This document shows positions 9,439-19,781 of a stretch of 24,331 nucleotides of DNA, one piece after another. Both the position numbers and the translations under genes were made by a program. Under the pieces are notes generated by a model, which worked only from the letters and a program-made list of their open reading frames with translations, was not told the origin of the DNA and ran no database searches. This stretch comes from Didymodactylos carnosus (Eukaryota > Rotifera > Eurotatoria > Philodinida > Philodinidae): contig CAJNOQ010002441.1 of assembly GCA_905250885.1 (NCBI GenBank), forward strand, positions 1-24,331, given 5' to 3'. The first letter of the stretch is position 1. Every line of letters starts with the position of its first letter.

Positions 9439-9998
9439 ATGTTTGTAGTTGAGAAGAAAAAAAGACATATCATACATGAATCGAAAGTACCCGCAGAGCT
9501 GCATCCACTGGTACATGTGGCGCCATCTAGAACTGTTTTTGTCTGTAAGTGACATTAGATAATAAGAATCAATATAAACTAATGGTAGTATTGTGGCCTA
9601 GGTGTCCCTGACGTCTATTATGTAAATGTTGCTAGTATAGACGGTACATTATTGTCTACTGTAGTCAGTGGTCATACCTGTGACAACCACTATGGATATC
9701 TATCAGACGATGCTATCAGTGGTGCATACGGAACTGTAAGTGACTATTCGACCTGATTAATCAATAGTCACTCCTTCTTTCACTTCTTATCATAGCCTTT
9801 TATTTTTAAAAAATAAAATGTACACTTCAATCAACCTTTTGTCTGATGAGCGCAGTGATGACGACTGGCCTGCTCTCTTTAACTTTTATTTCAGGGGCCG
9901 ACTTGGTTTGACCTTAGTACACTGCTACGGAGGGAGACCTCTGTAAGAAGCAGGCGAGGCACTTTACTAGTTACTCGGCGTTGCTTTACCAGGTATAA
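9439..9998 (+). CDS. Candidate small spliced gene or gene remnant, function unknown
   Basis: This reading rests on splice signals and an open frame, not homology. Exon A is 9439-9544, starting at an ATG (the frame is open further upstream). The intron at 9545-9601 is 57 bp, GTAAGT...CTAG, with an ACTAAT branch-like box. Exon B is 9602-9735. The intron at 9736-9894 ends TATTTCAG. Exon C is 9895-9942, and a 50-bp intron (9943-9992) leads to GTATAA. All phases agree. The predicted product is about 97 residues. Exon B gives VPDVYYVNVASIDGTLLSTV and then a Cys-containing, Gly/Ser/Tyr-rich stretch, which looks like an extracellular or structural protein. No signal peptide or known domain is visible. 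The left side adjoins an R1 repeat, so the 5' part may be lost. It could be chance, but three compatible introns in 550 bp is suggestive. Confidence 0.33.
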
Positions 9999-10418
9999 TA
10001 AGAAAATATTTCTGTTTTCTGATCGTGTCACGGTACTTTGAATAAAAATGTAACATCACAAAAATAATTACCCAGACTACATACAAAATCAACAATAACT
10101 CTAACTAAGACTGTTAGTAACGGCTATACATCTGATTTAACCAGTTTTATTTAAAAGAAAGCATCATCAGTCGGGTATTTACTCATTATAGGCTTTGCGA
10201 AGGGCAAAAAGGGATGAATGTGAGAGAACAAAAAGTAGAGTAAAACGCAGGTACCGTACTGATGTGCGTCATCCATTAGATATGGGATAAGGGATGTGAC
10301 ATCCCTTCAAATTCAACTGCTCCTGCAGTTAACATATATTAGTTAAAGATATGGACAAGTAGAGGCTGGGAAACAGAATGCCTTTAAACACACAAGAAAA
10401 ACAATTTAACAGAACACT
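9999..10418. other. Intergenic stretch before the second LINE
   Basis: AT-rich with no supported gene. A small hairpin AAGGGATG-TGA-CATCCCTT lies near 10287. A short frame at 10378 overlaps the LINE start in the wrong frame and is not real. Confidence 0.4.
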
Positions 10419-12340
10419 ACAGCTGCTGTTATTACTCCTGTTGTTACCCACGCCTTTAATGAGTCACTCAACAATAAGGAGTTTTCCAGTATTTGGAAAA
10501 CTGGACATGTTTTGCCCTTGTTTAAAGCTGATGATCCTCAGATTTGCTCTAATTATAGGCCTATAACTCTTTTGAGCACATTGTCAAAAGTTTTTGAGAG
10601 AGTTGTTTATAAACATGTCTTGGGCTTTCTTAGAAGCAATAACTTGATTTGCAGATATTTAGAAGCAATAACAGAATTTGATCAGTCGGGATTTCTTCCG
10701 AATGATTCTTCTGTAAATCAACTTGTTGCTATAGTTGATCTTATTGCAAACAATTTTAATCAGAGCAAACCAGTGTTAGCAGCTTTTTGGGATTTTTCTA
10801 AAGCATTCGACAAGGTGTCCCACGTCGGGTTTCTCCTGAAACTAAGATGTAAAGGTATTCCGAATGATCTTATCGATTGGTTTAGAAGCCACCTAACAAA
10901 CAGACAAATGGTTACTATGGTTGATGGTACCACTTCGGATCCCCTGCCTGTTTCTTGTGGTCTTCCACAGGGATCAGTACTAGGTCCTCTCCTATTTCTA
11001 ATATTTACCGATGATCTTTCCCTGGGATTAACTTCTGGCTGTAAATTGTTTGCTGATGACGTGTCATTGTATAGTGACGCGGATGACTTAGGAAGAGCTG
11101 TCTCTACTAACAACGATGATTTGAACAGAATCAATCTTTGGTCTAAGCAGTGGTCTCTGCCACTAAATATTGATAAGTGTGTCGCCATGTTATTTTCCCA
11201 TGATACAACCCTATTTCCTTCTTCTTCCTTGTTTATTGATAATATAGCACTAGAATATGTTGGGAAACACGTTCACTTGGATTTGACGTTGAAACCAAAG
11301 TTAGACTGGTTGCCTGATATCAACAATATTCGCACTAAACTACTGCGCGTAGTCGATTCAATGAAATGTTTGAGCAGACGTGTTTCCCGTCAAACCTTGG
11401 TCTCCGTCTACCATGCGTTTGTTCTTAGTGTTATTAACTACCGACTTGTTATCTATGGGGGAACAACTACTAAAAATATCATTCGCTTGAACCAAATTCA
11501 GTATCAAGCACGTCTTACTGCTTCGGGTGCGATGTGTGGACAGCGCGTTGCAATGGTTATCACCTGCCGTATCTCTGAATCTACCGTACTTCTTCTGACT
11601 TAAGAAGAGCTTTATTTTCCTGTTACATACTTCCTATTTTTACGTGGCTTTTTGCTCTTTATCCTCTTTTCACCGAAAAACAACGCTCGGACTTGTCGCA
11701 CTTTTATTATACTTGTTTGAAGCGAGTTACTTTTAACATGCAATGGTCCGATTCCTTCTTCGCATTTGTTTTCAACGAGATGTCTCTGGATGATCGGTGT
11801 AATCGACATTGGGAGAACTATTGGGCCGCCCTGGCCGAATCTAGACGGCGAACTCTTATTCGAACAGGCAAATCTCAATGAGTTTCGAAGGTGTTGGATA
11901 GATGAGGAAAATTCTATCAGACGTCTGAGAAGATCTAAAAGATTCGTGGAGCATACTACTATCCTTGAAAAGTGCGTTCATTGGTGTGCAGACAACACCT
12001 CCATCTGCTCGATTCCAAATTTGAATATTAATGATATTTTACTTCTTCAAGCATTTCCAGAAACTTTCTAGGTGGGGAATGATCGTTCTGTACTGGCAGT
12101 TTCTTTCTAACTTTGTCTCTATACTGGGTTATCGTTAAGATGTAATTTATGTCATTTTTATGTACCTGTTTACCATGTCAGATTTTGTTACTACTTATTA
12201 GGTCTAATGATGTGATGGAAAAAGTTATTCTCCTTTTTTTCTGCATTTCTTTTTTCTTTCTCTTTTCTTGCTATATACTTGGTACTGAGAAGACCATACT
12301 GGTCATCAGTTATTTGCAAATAAATAAATAAATAATAAAA
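10419..12340 (+). pseudogene. Broken LINE, CR1/jockey-like reverse transcriptase to 3' tail
   Basis: From 10419 the frame reads VVTHAFNESL, then GHVLPLFK and CSNYRPITLLSTLSKVFERV, a typical start of a CR1/jockey-group reverse transcriptase. It continues with motif A WDFSKAFDKV, GLPQGSVLGPLLF, and catalytic FADD at about 11050-11061, then the thumb region. The frame breaks near 11560. Related coding resumes in another frame (LSHFYYTCLKRVTF, WENYWAALAES) and shifts again at about 11840 to LFEQANLNEFRRCWIDEENS, ending at 12071. A short 3' untranslated region ends in an AAATA-type tail at about 12317-12340. The 5' part with ORF1 and the endonuclease is missing. A near-duplication of about 36 bp (TTAGAAGCAATAAC twice, near 10628-10672) inserts extra residues before DQSGF. 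Dead copy, 5'-truncated as is usual for LINEs. Confidence 0.85.
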
Positions 12341-13168
12341 TTATGAATTGTATAGTGCCTTTTTATCTTATTGAGTTGTGTTCTAATCGCAATCATCATT
12401 CCTATAACACCAGGAGCTCTGCTACTAAAAATACTCCTATTTTTTTTAGAGATTGTGCTCTTCTTGAAAAAACATTCATACGTGAAGGCAGTTGACAGTG
12501 GAATATGCTGCATGACAATGCTAAACAATTGCACCGTCTAAAAGACTTTAAATGTTACCTAACTTCTCAATATGTTCAACCTTTTCATATTCCTCTAGTG
12601 CAGGATCGTTCTCTTGAAATTCACCATACACGCTGTAGACTAGGTTTTCCTCAGTTAAATGGACCTCTTTTCACTTATGTCTTGGCACGGTCTTCGGCAT
12701 GTAACTGTGGCGCTGATAAGGAAACAGTAAAATACTTCTTTTTGGAATGTATTGATTATAAAGAGCAGCGACAGCGTATGTTTCAACAGATACGCGGTAT
12801 TATAAATTCTCCATCACTTTAGATCACATATTACTCCACCATCACTCTATCCGTACATTGAATAGAGATGATCTACTATCAATTTTTAATTTTATTCTTC
12901 AATATATTCGTTCAACTAAACGCTTTGATTGACTTGATGCTTCTGTATTGTTTGTTCTTACACAATGTCACATGGATGGAGTTCTCTCTGATTACTTAAA
13001 TTTCTCTATCTCTCTCATCACCATCTCTCATTTTTTTCTTTTTACTCTCTTATCTGTTTTACTAATGTCTCATTTTGTCGAATAGATCCAGACATATAAT
13101 AATTTTATTTCGATTTGCATGCTCTTCTTATCTTTGTATTTTTTGCTGTTGGCGTTAAATAAATAAAG
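12341..13168 (+). pseudogene. Second LINE 3' end, C-terminal zinc-knuckle-like region
   Basis: Starts directly after the tail of the preceding LINE. Around 12375 the frame reads HHSYNTRSSATKNTPIF, the YNTRS segment common near the C-terminus of CR1/jockey-type ORF2 proteins. After a break, 12505-12822 encodes LHRLKDFKCYL, HTRCRLGFPQLN and then SACNCGADKETVKYFFLECI, the C-x-C...H/E...C cluster typical of LINE C-termini. A shift at 12820 moves the last residues (HHSIRTLNRDDLL...RSTKRFD) into another frame ending near 12931. The 3' region ends in TTAAATAAATAAA at about 13156-13168. It lacks the reverse transcriptase, so it is a strongly 5'-truncated insertion, probably of the same or a sister family as its neighbour. 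Confidence 0.75.
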
Positions 13169-15224
13169 TTATATCAGCATCTATATGGGAACAAAATAAG
13201 AAATTACTTCTATTCGATGGATACTGTATAGTTTGAAAGAGAATGTATATCTATAGTATAGGAGTTATATAACTAGAAATATTGTGTAATATTTTAGTCT
13301 TTAATGTGTTATAATCTTGTCCGATATTTCCCTTATTTAATGCATTTAATTTCTTCTCATGAGTTTTTGTTATTCTATCTTTTCACATTTGGATTTTTCA
13401 TAAAAGAACTGTTTTGGATCATTGTGATCATCCATTGGTAACTTTAGCTGTAAAGTATTTAATATGTCTCCAGTATTTGTTATTTCTTTTTAGTTTCATC
13501 TAATCCTTATAATGATTTTTCTATTCTAATTGAATACATTCTTTTTGATAAGGATGATACTTTTCTTGAGATTTAATTTCATTTTTCCACATTTTAAAAT
13601 AAACAAACTTTGATCTTTAATTGTAGATAAGCGTCAATCGCAAGAATTCACTGTCACATTTACCCTTTTGGTACCTTGTTAATAATTTCTCAAGACGTCG
13701 GATAGATAAAAAAATAGACCCGTCATATTTTTGGCAAATATTAGTAAGAAAATATTTTTCTAAAGCAGTAATAAGAAATACAAGATTGCTACAAATATGA
13801 TTAATACAAATTACAGTACTATTATTTTGATTTATTATTAATATTTCGATGTTATTCACTCGTCCTCATCAGAATAAACACTGACGCCAGATTAGATTCA
13901 ATAAGAGCAAAGAAAATTAAAAGAACAGAAAGGCAATTAACTACACGTCTTTTATGCATATATGATTGATAATCGATCATGACTTCATAAAAAACAAAAC
14001 ATCGATGAATTTCTCACAGGAATAAATAAATCGTAAAACAAGCAACATAAAATTTACGATCGAATTGGAACAAAACCAAAGTCTGATATTTCTCTACTGT
14101 TCTTTTAATTAGAAACAACGACAAAATACCAAACCGGTTTATACCAAGAACCAACCAACACTAACCTTTATCTTCTCTGTGCACAGCAACTAAGGTGGTC
14201 GCAAGTATAAACTTGGATTAATCAAATCTCTATATAGACTAATTCTAAGAATCTGCTCAAACGATAATATAAACATAAATATTGCTTTTAAAAAGTCATT
14301 TACATTGAAAAATATCTTTCTTCCATTGCAGAATGGTGTCGATGTAACTGAGAAAAGTAAGAAACTAGTTAGTCCATTGTGTTAAATGTAAAAATTGCGA
14401 TTCAGTATACATAGGAGTCGTTTACTCAACCTAGTAGATTTCTCTGAACGTATTCTGATTCGAAAGAGAGCCTTGATATATATCAGGAGCATTGTTCAAA
14501 CGTTTGAGATTTCGAATTTTGGTACACAAAATTGTTCAACCAATATTGCGACGGTATTTCATTTGCAGGAAACCCAATGTACAAAACGCTTCTGTTTTAC
14601 AATCACCATCAAACATTTATTAAGTTTAAAAGTTCCTGTTCGTAGTTATCGCAAGTACTAGAGCAATAAAATATTCCTATCATAGTATAAAGTTCTTTTA
14701 GTGGAAAAACCCGTAGAAGGAAAAATAAATAGCACGCCCTTTCTGTTGCAATTTAGTATAATAGATTTTATTACTACTTTTCCTGCTTTCTCATTCGTTT
14801 ACAAATAATACCAGCTATTGGTAGCAATCGACGTTTCAGACTTGTCTTTTCGCCTATATCAAACACCTTTCTGGTTAATATGAGATAATCCTTCTTTTAT
14901 TCCCGAATTTAAGATCTGCCTGAGTGAATCTTCGATTCGAGATTTCTCTAAATAAATTCATGTAAGTCATTAGTGTGAAAACAAGAAAAAAAAACAGAAA
15001 CTGTTGGTACAGGCTTTAATCTTGAACCAGAACGAAATCGATAATAAAAAACGAATCTTTATGATAGTATTTGAGTGCTTTCTCTTCATCAAGAGTGCCC
15101 ATCGTCACATTACCAATATTCTTATAGACCAACTAATAAATCCGACTATTCTTATGCAATAGATAACAGAATATCTACTACTTTCCGATATGTTCTTGCT
15201 GCTTTTTCTTGGTTAAAAAATAAA
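13169..15224. other. Gene-poor AT-rich stretch
   Basis: No protein-coding frame, tRNA or rRNA that I can support. The longest frames (13617-13859 on the minus strand and 14395-14661 on the plus strand) have no recognisable motif. Splice-like sites occur but do not link open frames convincingly. Confidence 0.4.
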
Positions 15225-15312
15225 GCAGGTCAGTGACCTACTGAGTGACCCATCTAAATGGATCCACTTTACCCACTCAGAAAACTGTGGCGTCAGGAGG
15301 TCACTGACCTGG
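15225..15312. promoter_or_regulatory. Paired IR1 palindromes resembling nuclear-receptor sites
   Basis: AGGTCAGTGACCT at 15227-15239 and AGGTCACTGACCT at 15298-15310 are perfect inverted AGGTCA half-sites with one base between, the IR1 layout bound by EcR/FXR-type nuclear receptors. Between them a second hairpin pairs CTGAGTG (15241) with CACTCAG (15274). The sequence match is direct; binding is inference. The motif may simply belong to a palindromic mobile repeat. No nearby gene is evident. Confidence 0.3.
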
Positions 15313-15429
15313 TGGCCGCGTGTTTCTGAGTTACAGAGATGACCTAGTGAAACGGCTAACTCTGCCAAGCAGTAGTGTTTGGAACTTCGCCGCAGAAAGA
15401 CAAAGAAAGACTCAAACCTCACTCTTACC

Positions 15430-16818
15430 TACTTTTTTCTGCTTATCTTCATTTGTTTAGTCTTAGCGGAAAATAACCATGTGTAGGTTTTTTTACATCC
15501 TGATTTCGAATCTGAACTTAATTTTTTGTTTTTATGCATGCATAGCCGCTTTTTAAGCAAAAGATATGGAGAAAATCATTGTTAATGCACCATTCGAAAA
15601 GTCTTAAACATTAGAATCTCACGAGAAAGCTTTTGCTGGAAGAAAGTCATTTTTAAAGTGGAGAACAGTGATCTTTGGTTTGGTTGTGAAGTGAGAAAAA
15701 TGTTTTGAAAGCAGTAACGTGAGGTGCTGCGTAATCGGTGAACCACAATAAACGGGTCAAAATGTTTTCCTATTTTTGAGGTATTTTCTTTTATTGTGAA
15801 GACTTGGCTCAGAGCTCGCTCGATATAGAATTGAAAGCTCTACAAAACTACCTATTCTCGTTTCTCAAATACATTTTTTTTCTAATTACAGAATTTTTGG
15901 TTTGGCAGAAATACGAACTGAGAGGTGTTAGTCTTTCCGTCACGTTTTTGAGATAATGGATTTTTCAGAACCAGGTTAATATACAAAAAGTTTATTTCAC
16001 ACAGTTAAATGCAGAGTTCAACGCTAAACATATTGCTGTGTCTCTCACTTTAAAAAGTGAAAACTGTAATTTTCACAAACTCGAAGATATAAGTTGACAC
16101 CGTTTGTCAGAACAGCGATTATTTCTGTAATTTCACATTTTTTAATTCAAAACATTTCCTGGCCCATCTGTCTTTCAACAAGCTACGAACTACATATAAA
16201 GACGCAGAATTTCACGGCGAATCTAATGGTATGCTTAAAATTTCAAAAAACTGTTTCCAAAACATCTAAGATCATTTTATCAATTTCTGTCAGTCGCGTT
16301 TTGAAATTGAGCATGTCCCGATCTTTTACATTTTTTTCTCAGTAAAAAATGTAAGGTGCACGTAATTCGAAATTTGCACATGTTTTGTTTTCCTTTAAAC
16401 AACACATATTCTGAGGCGTCTTGGTCTGCTGATCACGAATCTGACCTTTTTTTCAGTTTTGAAAGTCGCTTCATGGAGAAAATTGGACGACAATGAGAAC
16501 TCAAAAATGAAAAATACATGCCGCCTCAAAAACCAAGCTCTATCTCCGTCAAATTAAATTCGAAAATTTTTCTAAAATTATATTCAAATTTCTCGTGCAA
16601 AACTGACCATAGACAACTGTTTTTAGGACTGTTTTCAAGCTTTATCTCGATTAGAATAATTTTCAAAGCAAAACACCTCGACTTTGGGCATCTTGCATTA
16701 AATCAAATTTTGTAGATTCCACATAATAAGTAGCCCCTTCATTCTTACGCAATTCGAAAGGCCAAGTGAAGCGCAAAAAACTAATGATTTGATTTTTGCC
16801 CATGGCTCCTGAAGTCTC
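15430..16818. other. Gene-poor stretch
   Basis: No supported gene. A compact hairpin TTACATTTTTT...AAAAAATGTAA lies at about 16326-16352. Short plus-strand frames at 16094-16345 and 16518-16715 show no domain. Confidence 0.4.
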
Positions 16819-16893
16819 GGTTTTCTGCAAAATCCGTTTTTGAGAAATTCTAAAAAATAATCAAAACCTTTCATAATGAGGCATAATTATAGA
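16819..16893 (-). repeat. R1 dispersed repeat, copy 4
   Basis: The reverse complement shares ATTATGCCTCATTA-like, AAAGGTTTTGATTATTTTT and GCAGAAAACC blocks with the R1 copies at 9289 and 6987, but is more diverged. It lies about 100 bp before the 28-bp perfect palindrome. Confidence 0.6.
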
Positions 16894-16993
16894 GGGTTGT
16901 CTACTCTAGGTAGGGAATGATATTCAGATCCGAGAAATCCTACAAGTCCCCATCTACCCCTCATATACACGTATATGTATACATGTAATATCT

Positions 16994-17050
16994 AATCCTG
17001 ATAGCATTAGATATATATATATTATATATATATCTAATGCTATCAGGATT
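16994..17050. repeat. Perfect 28-bp inverted repeat (57 nt hairpin)
   Basis: Arms 16994-17021 and 17023-17050 are exactly complementary around a single central T. They start AATCCTGATAGCATTAG and run into an ATATAT core. Part of this sequence (TATATATCTAATGCTAT and ATGCACTATACATTA just downstream) recurs at 22531-22567, so it belongs to a dispersed family. Confidence 0.9.
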
Positions 17051-17159
17051 TCAAAATTTCAGAACTATGCACTATACATTACACGCGCCTTGCACAGATA
17101 CCAGAACTATTACATATACTACAAAACATACATATATATCTGTACATATCATCATCAAA

Positions 17160-17345
17160 TCTTGCTCTGGGCTGCCAAGGCCGCGGCCCAGATAAGTCCA
17201 ACATCGCTTTTACCAAGAATACAGGGGAATTAGATGTTTCGTCTTAATAACGCGATACCGGAGTATCTTCTCTGGGTGCTGTTTCACTCGGGCGGTCGCC
17301 AGCGACCCGAAACGTGCTTTAATTAAGTTCGCATCAGAGGACTCT
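17160..17345. other. GC-richer island with a stable hairpin, no gene assigned
   Basis: It stands out from the AT-rich surroundings. At about 17281-17313 nested pairings GTTTC/GAAAC, CGGG/CCCG and GGTCG/CGACC form a compact hairpin with a CCAG loop. Another run, GGGCTGCCAAGGCCGCGGCCC, lies near 17168. It could be a fragment of a structured RNA or a mobile-element end. I could not fit a tRNA or hammerhead fold. Confidence 0.3.
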
Positions 17346-17842
17346 GCGAAGATAATGTGATTACGTTGATAGATTGTTGATTTTTCCGCTTGTTGATTAA
17401 ATAGATACTCGCTGTCGTGCTACAGCATAAATCAGTACGGTACGAACATAAGAGTGTTAAAATTTAACTAGATCAGCACTTACCCAGTGGAAATAGTGTG
17501 GATAAGCAAGAAAGGAGCATTTCTTAGTCAGCTAATCATACTTTTCTGGTTCAAATGGTAGAGGCAGTAAGAAAAGATACTCTGTTCTGTCTACTAGTAC
17601 AATCGCACTTCTTTTTTCCGTATTATCCGTAAGATTCGGAGGTTTTCCTATCTTCGCTTCCGCCAAGCCGATTCTGATAAAATTATACCAATCGATAGCA
17701 TTTCCTACGCTGATCACGAATTTCACATTTACGTGTGACTAGAATATCGTAGTAGTGTGCTGGAGGAGCTGCACGCATTTTTCGGAATAATACAAAATTT
17801 AAATTATAACTAACAACAACATTGCGCCTTTTCTTTCATACG

Positions 17843-17872
17843 TATATGAGTGATTCTGATAAAAATAGTACC
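17843..17872 (-). repeat. Dispersed repeat fragment, inverted copy of 22505-22534
   Basis: Thirty bases match exactly in reverse complement the block at 22505-22534 (GGTACTATTTTTATCAGAAT and the next ten bases), 4.6 kb away. Confidence 0.8.
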
Positions 17873-17998
17873 GTTCGAATGATGTAAATGATCCCAAGCG
17901 TTTCTTTTTTGAGTCTTGATGAATTACCTTTATTACTGATTATTCTGTTTTTTCACAAATTTGTTCAGAATTTGTGATCCCGAAAAAGTCCTTTTTTC

Positions 17999-18360
17999 TG
18001 TCCCGTAACCGCATGGTCTTTGATAGCTCTGATAAGTTATTCAATTTGCCTTCTTTATATGCCAAAAGTTCACTAAATATATAGAATAGACAACAGCGAA
18101 AATCCGACGTTTCTATCACTTTTCACTACCAAGTAATTCCTACTTCACTGAAGTTATGTGAGGTTTAACCGACAATTTGTCCCGTAACCACCTACTATAC
18201 CACGCCTCAACCTGGCTTGATAGAAAGTTTCTTTTTTCACCATAAGTGTTGTCTACTCACACGATGATCCTGTATAAATAGCAAAGACTACGATTGCTGT
18301 ATAAGGGAGAAAAGTAGAAAATACGAAGAAATGTCCCGTAACCGCCTTTGTGCCGTAACC
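17999..18360 (+). repeat. Four direct copies of a GTCCCGTAACC motif
   Basis: TGTCCCGTAACCGC at 17999-18012, TGTCCCGTAACCAC at 18179-18192, TGTCCCGTAACCGC at 18332-18345, and a variant TTTGTGCCGTAACC at 18347-18360. All are in one orientation, with the last two almost touching. The sequence between copies is unrelated. This resembles subterminal binding sites of a DNA transposon whose ends I cannot place. Confidence 0.6.
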
Positions 18361-18361
18361 G

Positions 18362-19781
18362 TTTTTTTTTCTGTTTCTTGTGTAACTTTAACATAACACG
18401 CGCGTATAAAGCCAAATTTCTGGTGTAGAGGTTTCGAAACACGTTGAATTTACTGAAGCGCATAAATAGCATTTAGACCGATCAAAAAATGGTTTTCTAG
18501 AGAAGGGCATTCTCTACAAACCTGTTTCTTCTCTTTCACTGTTATCGAAAACACCCAGTGCTCTCGATTGTTTTTTAAATAAGTCCAGCACAAAAGGGCT
18601 AGAGTGTTCGGATGTTCACCATTGGAAAGAGAAGACTTGAGTGCATCTTTTCTAAACAGAAAAGATTTCAAAAATCTCTTTCAAAGCAGGCTTTTTAAGA
18701 GATCTTTGAAAAATCAGGCCATTGCTCAAGAACTTCAAGTACTACTATCCATTTCAAAATGTAGTGTGGGTGATTGCGACATGAATAACTCGAGAACAGA
18801 ATGAGCTATCGAGATCGGATTTTTGCCACCGTGTAGCCAAGATCGAAACACGTAATAATGTGCAGAAACCAAAACTTTTGTGTTGATCTCTGGAGGATTT
18901 CTGAGTGGATCTCCGGAAAACCAGTTTATAGTTTCAAAACTTTAAATAAGAATCTATCAGTTTTTTTCATATATGGATAGTCAAAGGTGTTCTCTACAAA
19001 ATCAGATCCAAGCGACATCTCGATAATCCATGGTTTGAGAACTACGGGCGTTTTCCTTGCAGCCTTAGGACTCCTCTACCGTTAGTTTTGAGACTGTCAG
19101 AAACGAATGAAAACATAGGTTACCGACTGTGCTAAATCTCATGGCAAGATTTTTTTTTCAAAACAGTTTCAAAAACCTAGAAGAAACGTACATTAGGTGA
19201 AATATCTCATTTTTGCCTATTTTTGAGTAAAATTCAAAAATTTATAACTTAGTCAAGATCAATCCAAGTTATGTCAGAATATCAACATGTACTCTATTTT
19301 ACCTGCTTAATACTATGCAGTTTACTAGAAGCTTTAAAAGTCGACAGAAAATACTCTGGTTTTTGAGAGGGTTTTCTAGAAATTTTCCGAAGTACAAGAA
19401 TTTTTTTTGTTGCTTTTCTTACATGGGTAGATAAGGTGGAATTTCAAAAAACCTCAGAATATAGATTATTTGGGCTATTTTATATTCTATTTATAAGAAA
19501 TCTAGGAAAAATATTGAAAAAACTCTTGTATTTCGGAAAGGGTTTCTGGAAAACCTTGGATATAAAATTCGTTCAGCCTTGTTATTACGAAGGAAAATTA
19601 TTTAACTATAATTTAAAAAATTCATCCAACTTCATAATAATATTGATTCCTTAAAAAATGTTTTATTTTTCGATATATATTTCCCTTCTCTATGCATAAA
19701 CCTGATATTTGAAGTTACACAACATATCTTTAGAATCGTGAAGAGCTATATTTTTTAGATTAAATCTTTATTTTGTGCAAC
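18362..19781. other. Gene-poor stretch
   Basis: No recognised gene. Short phrases such as TTTCTGGAAAACC (about 19542) recall the R1 repeat but are too short to call. Frames at 18450-18671, 18604-18804 and 19436-19654 lack any domain. Confidence 0.4.

Noticed and set aside
9848..9870. CTGATGAG as a possible hammerhead ribozyme core
   Set aside because: No GAAA strand or stems at the needed positions.
10760..11188. 142-codon minus-strand frame
   Set aside because: It is the antisense shadow of the LINE reverse transcriptase on the plus strand.
12310..12345. AAATA run as a possible telomere-like or satellite array
   Set aside because: Short and placed exactly at the 3' end of a LINE, so it is the element's tail.
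14395..14661. 88-codon plus-strand frame
   Set aside because: No motif, no flanking splice-linked exons, composition like the surrounding non-coding DNA.
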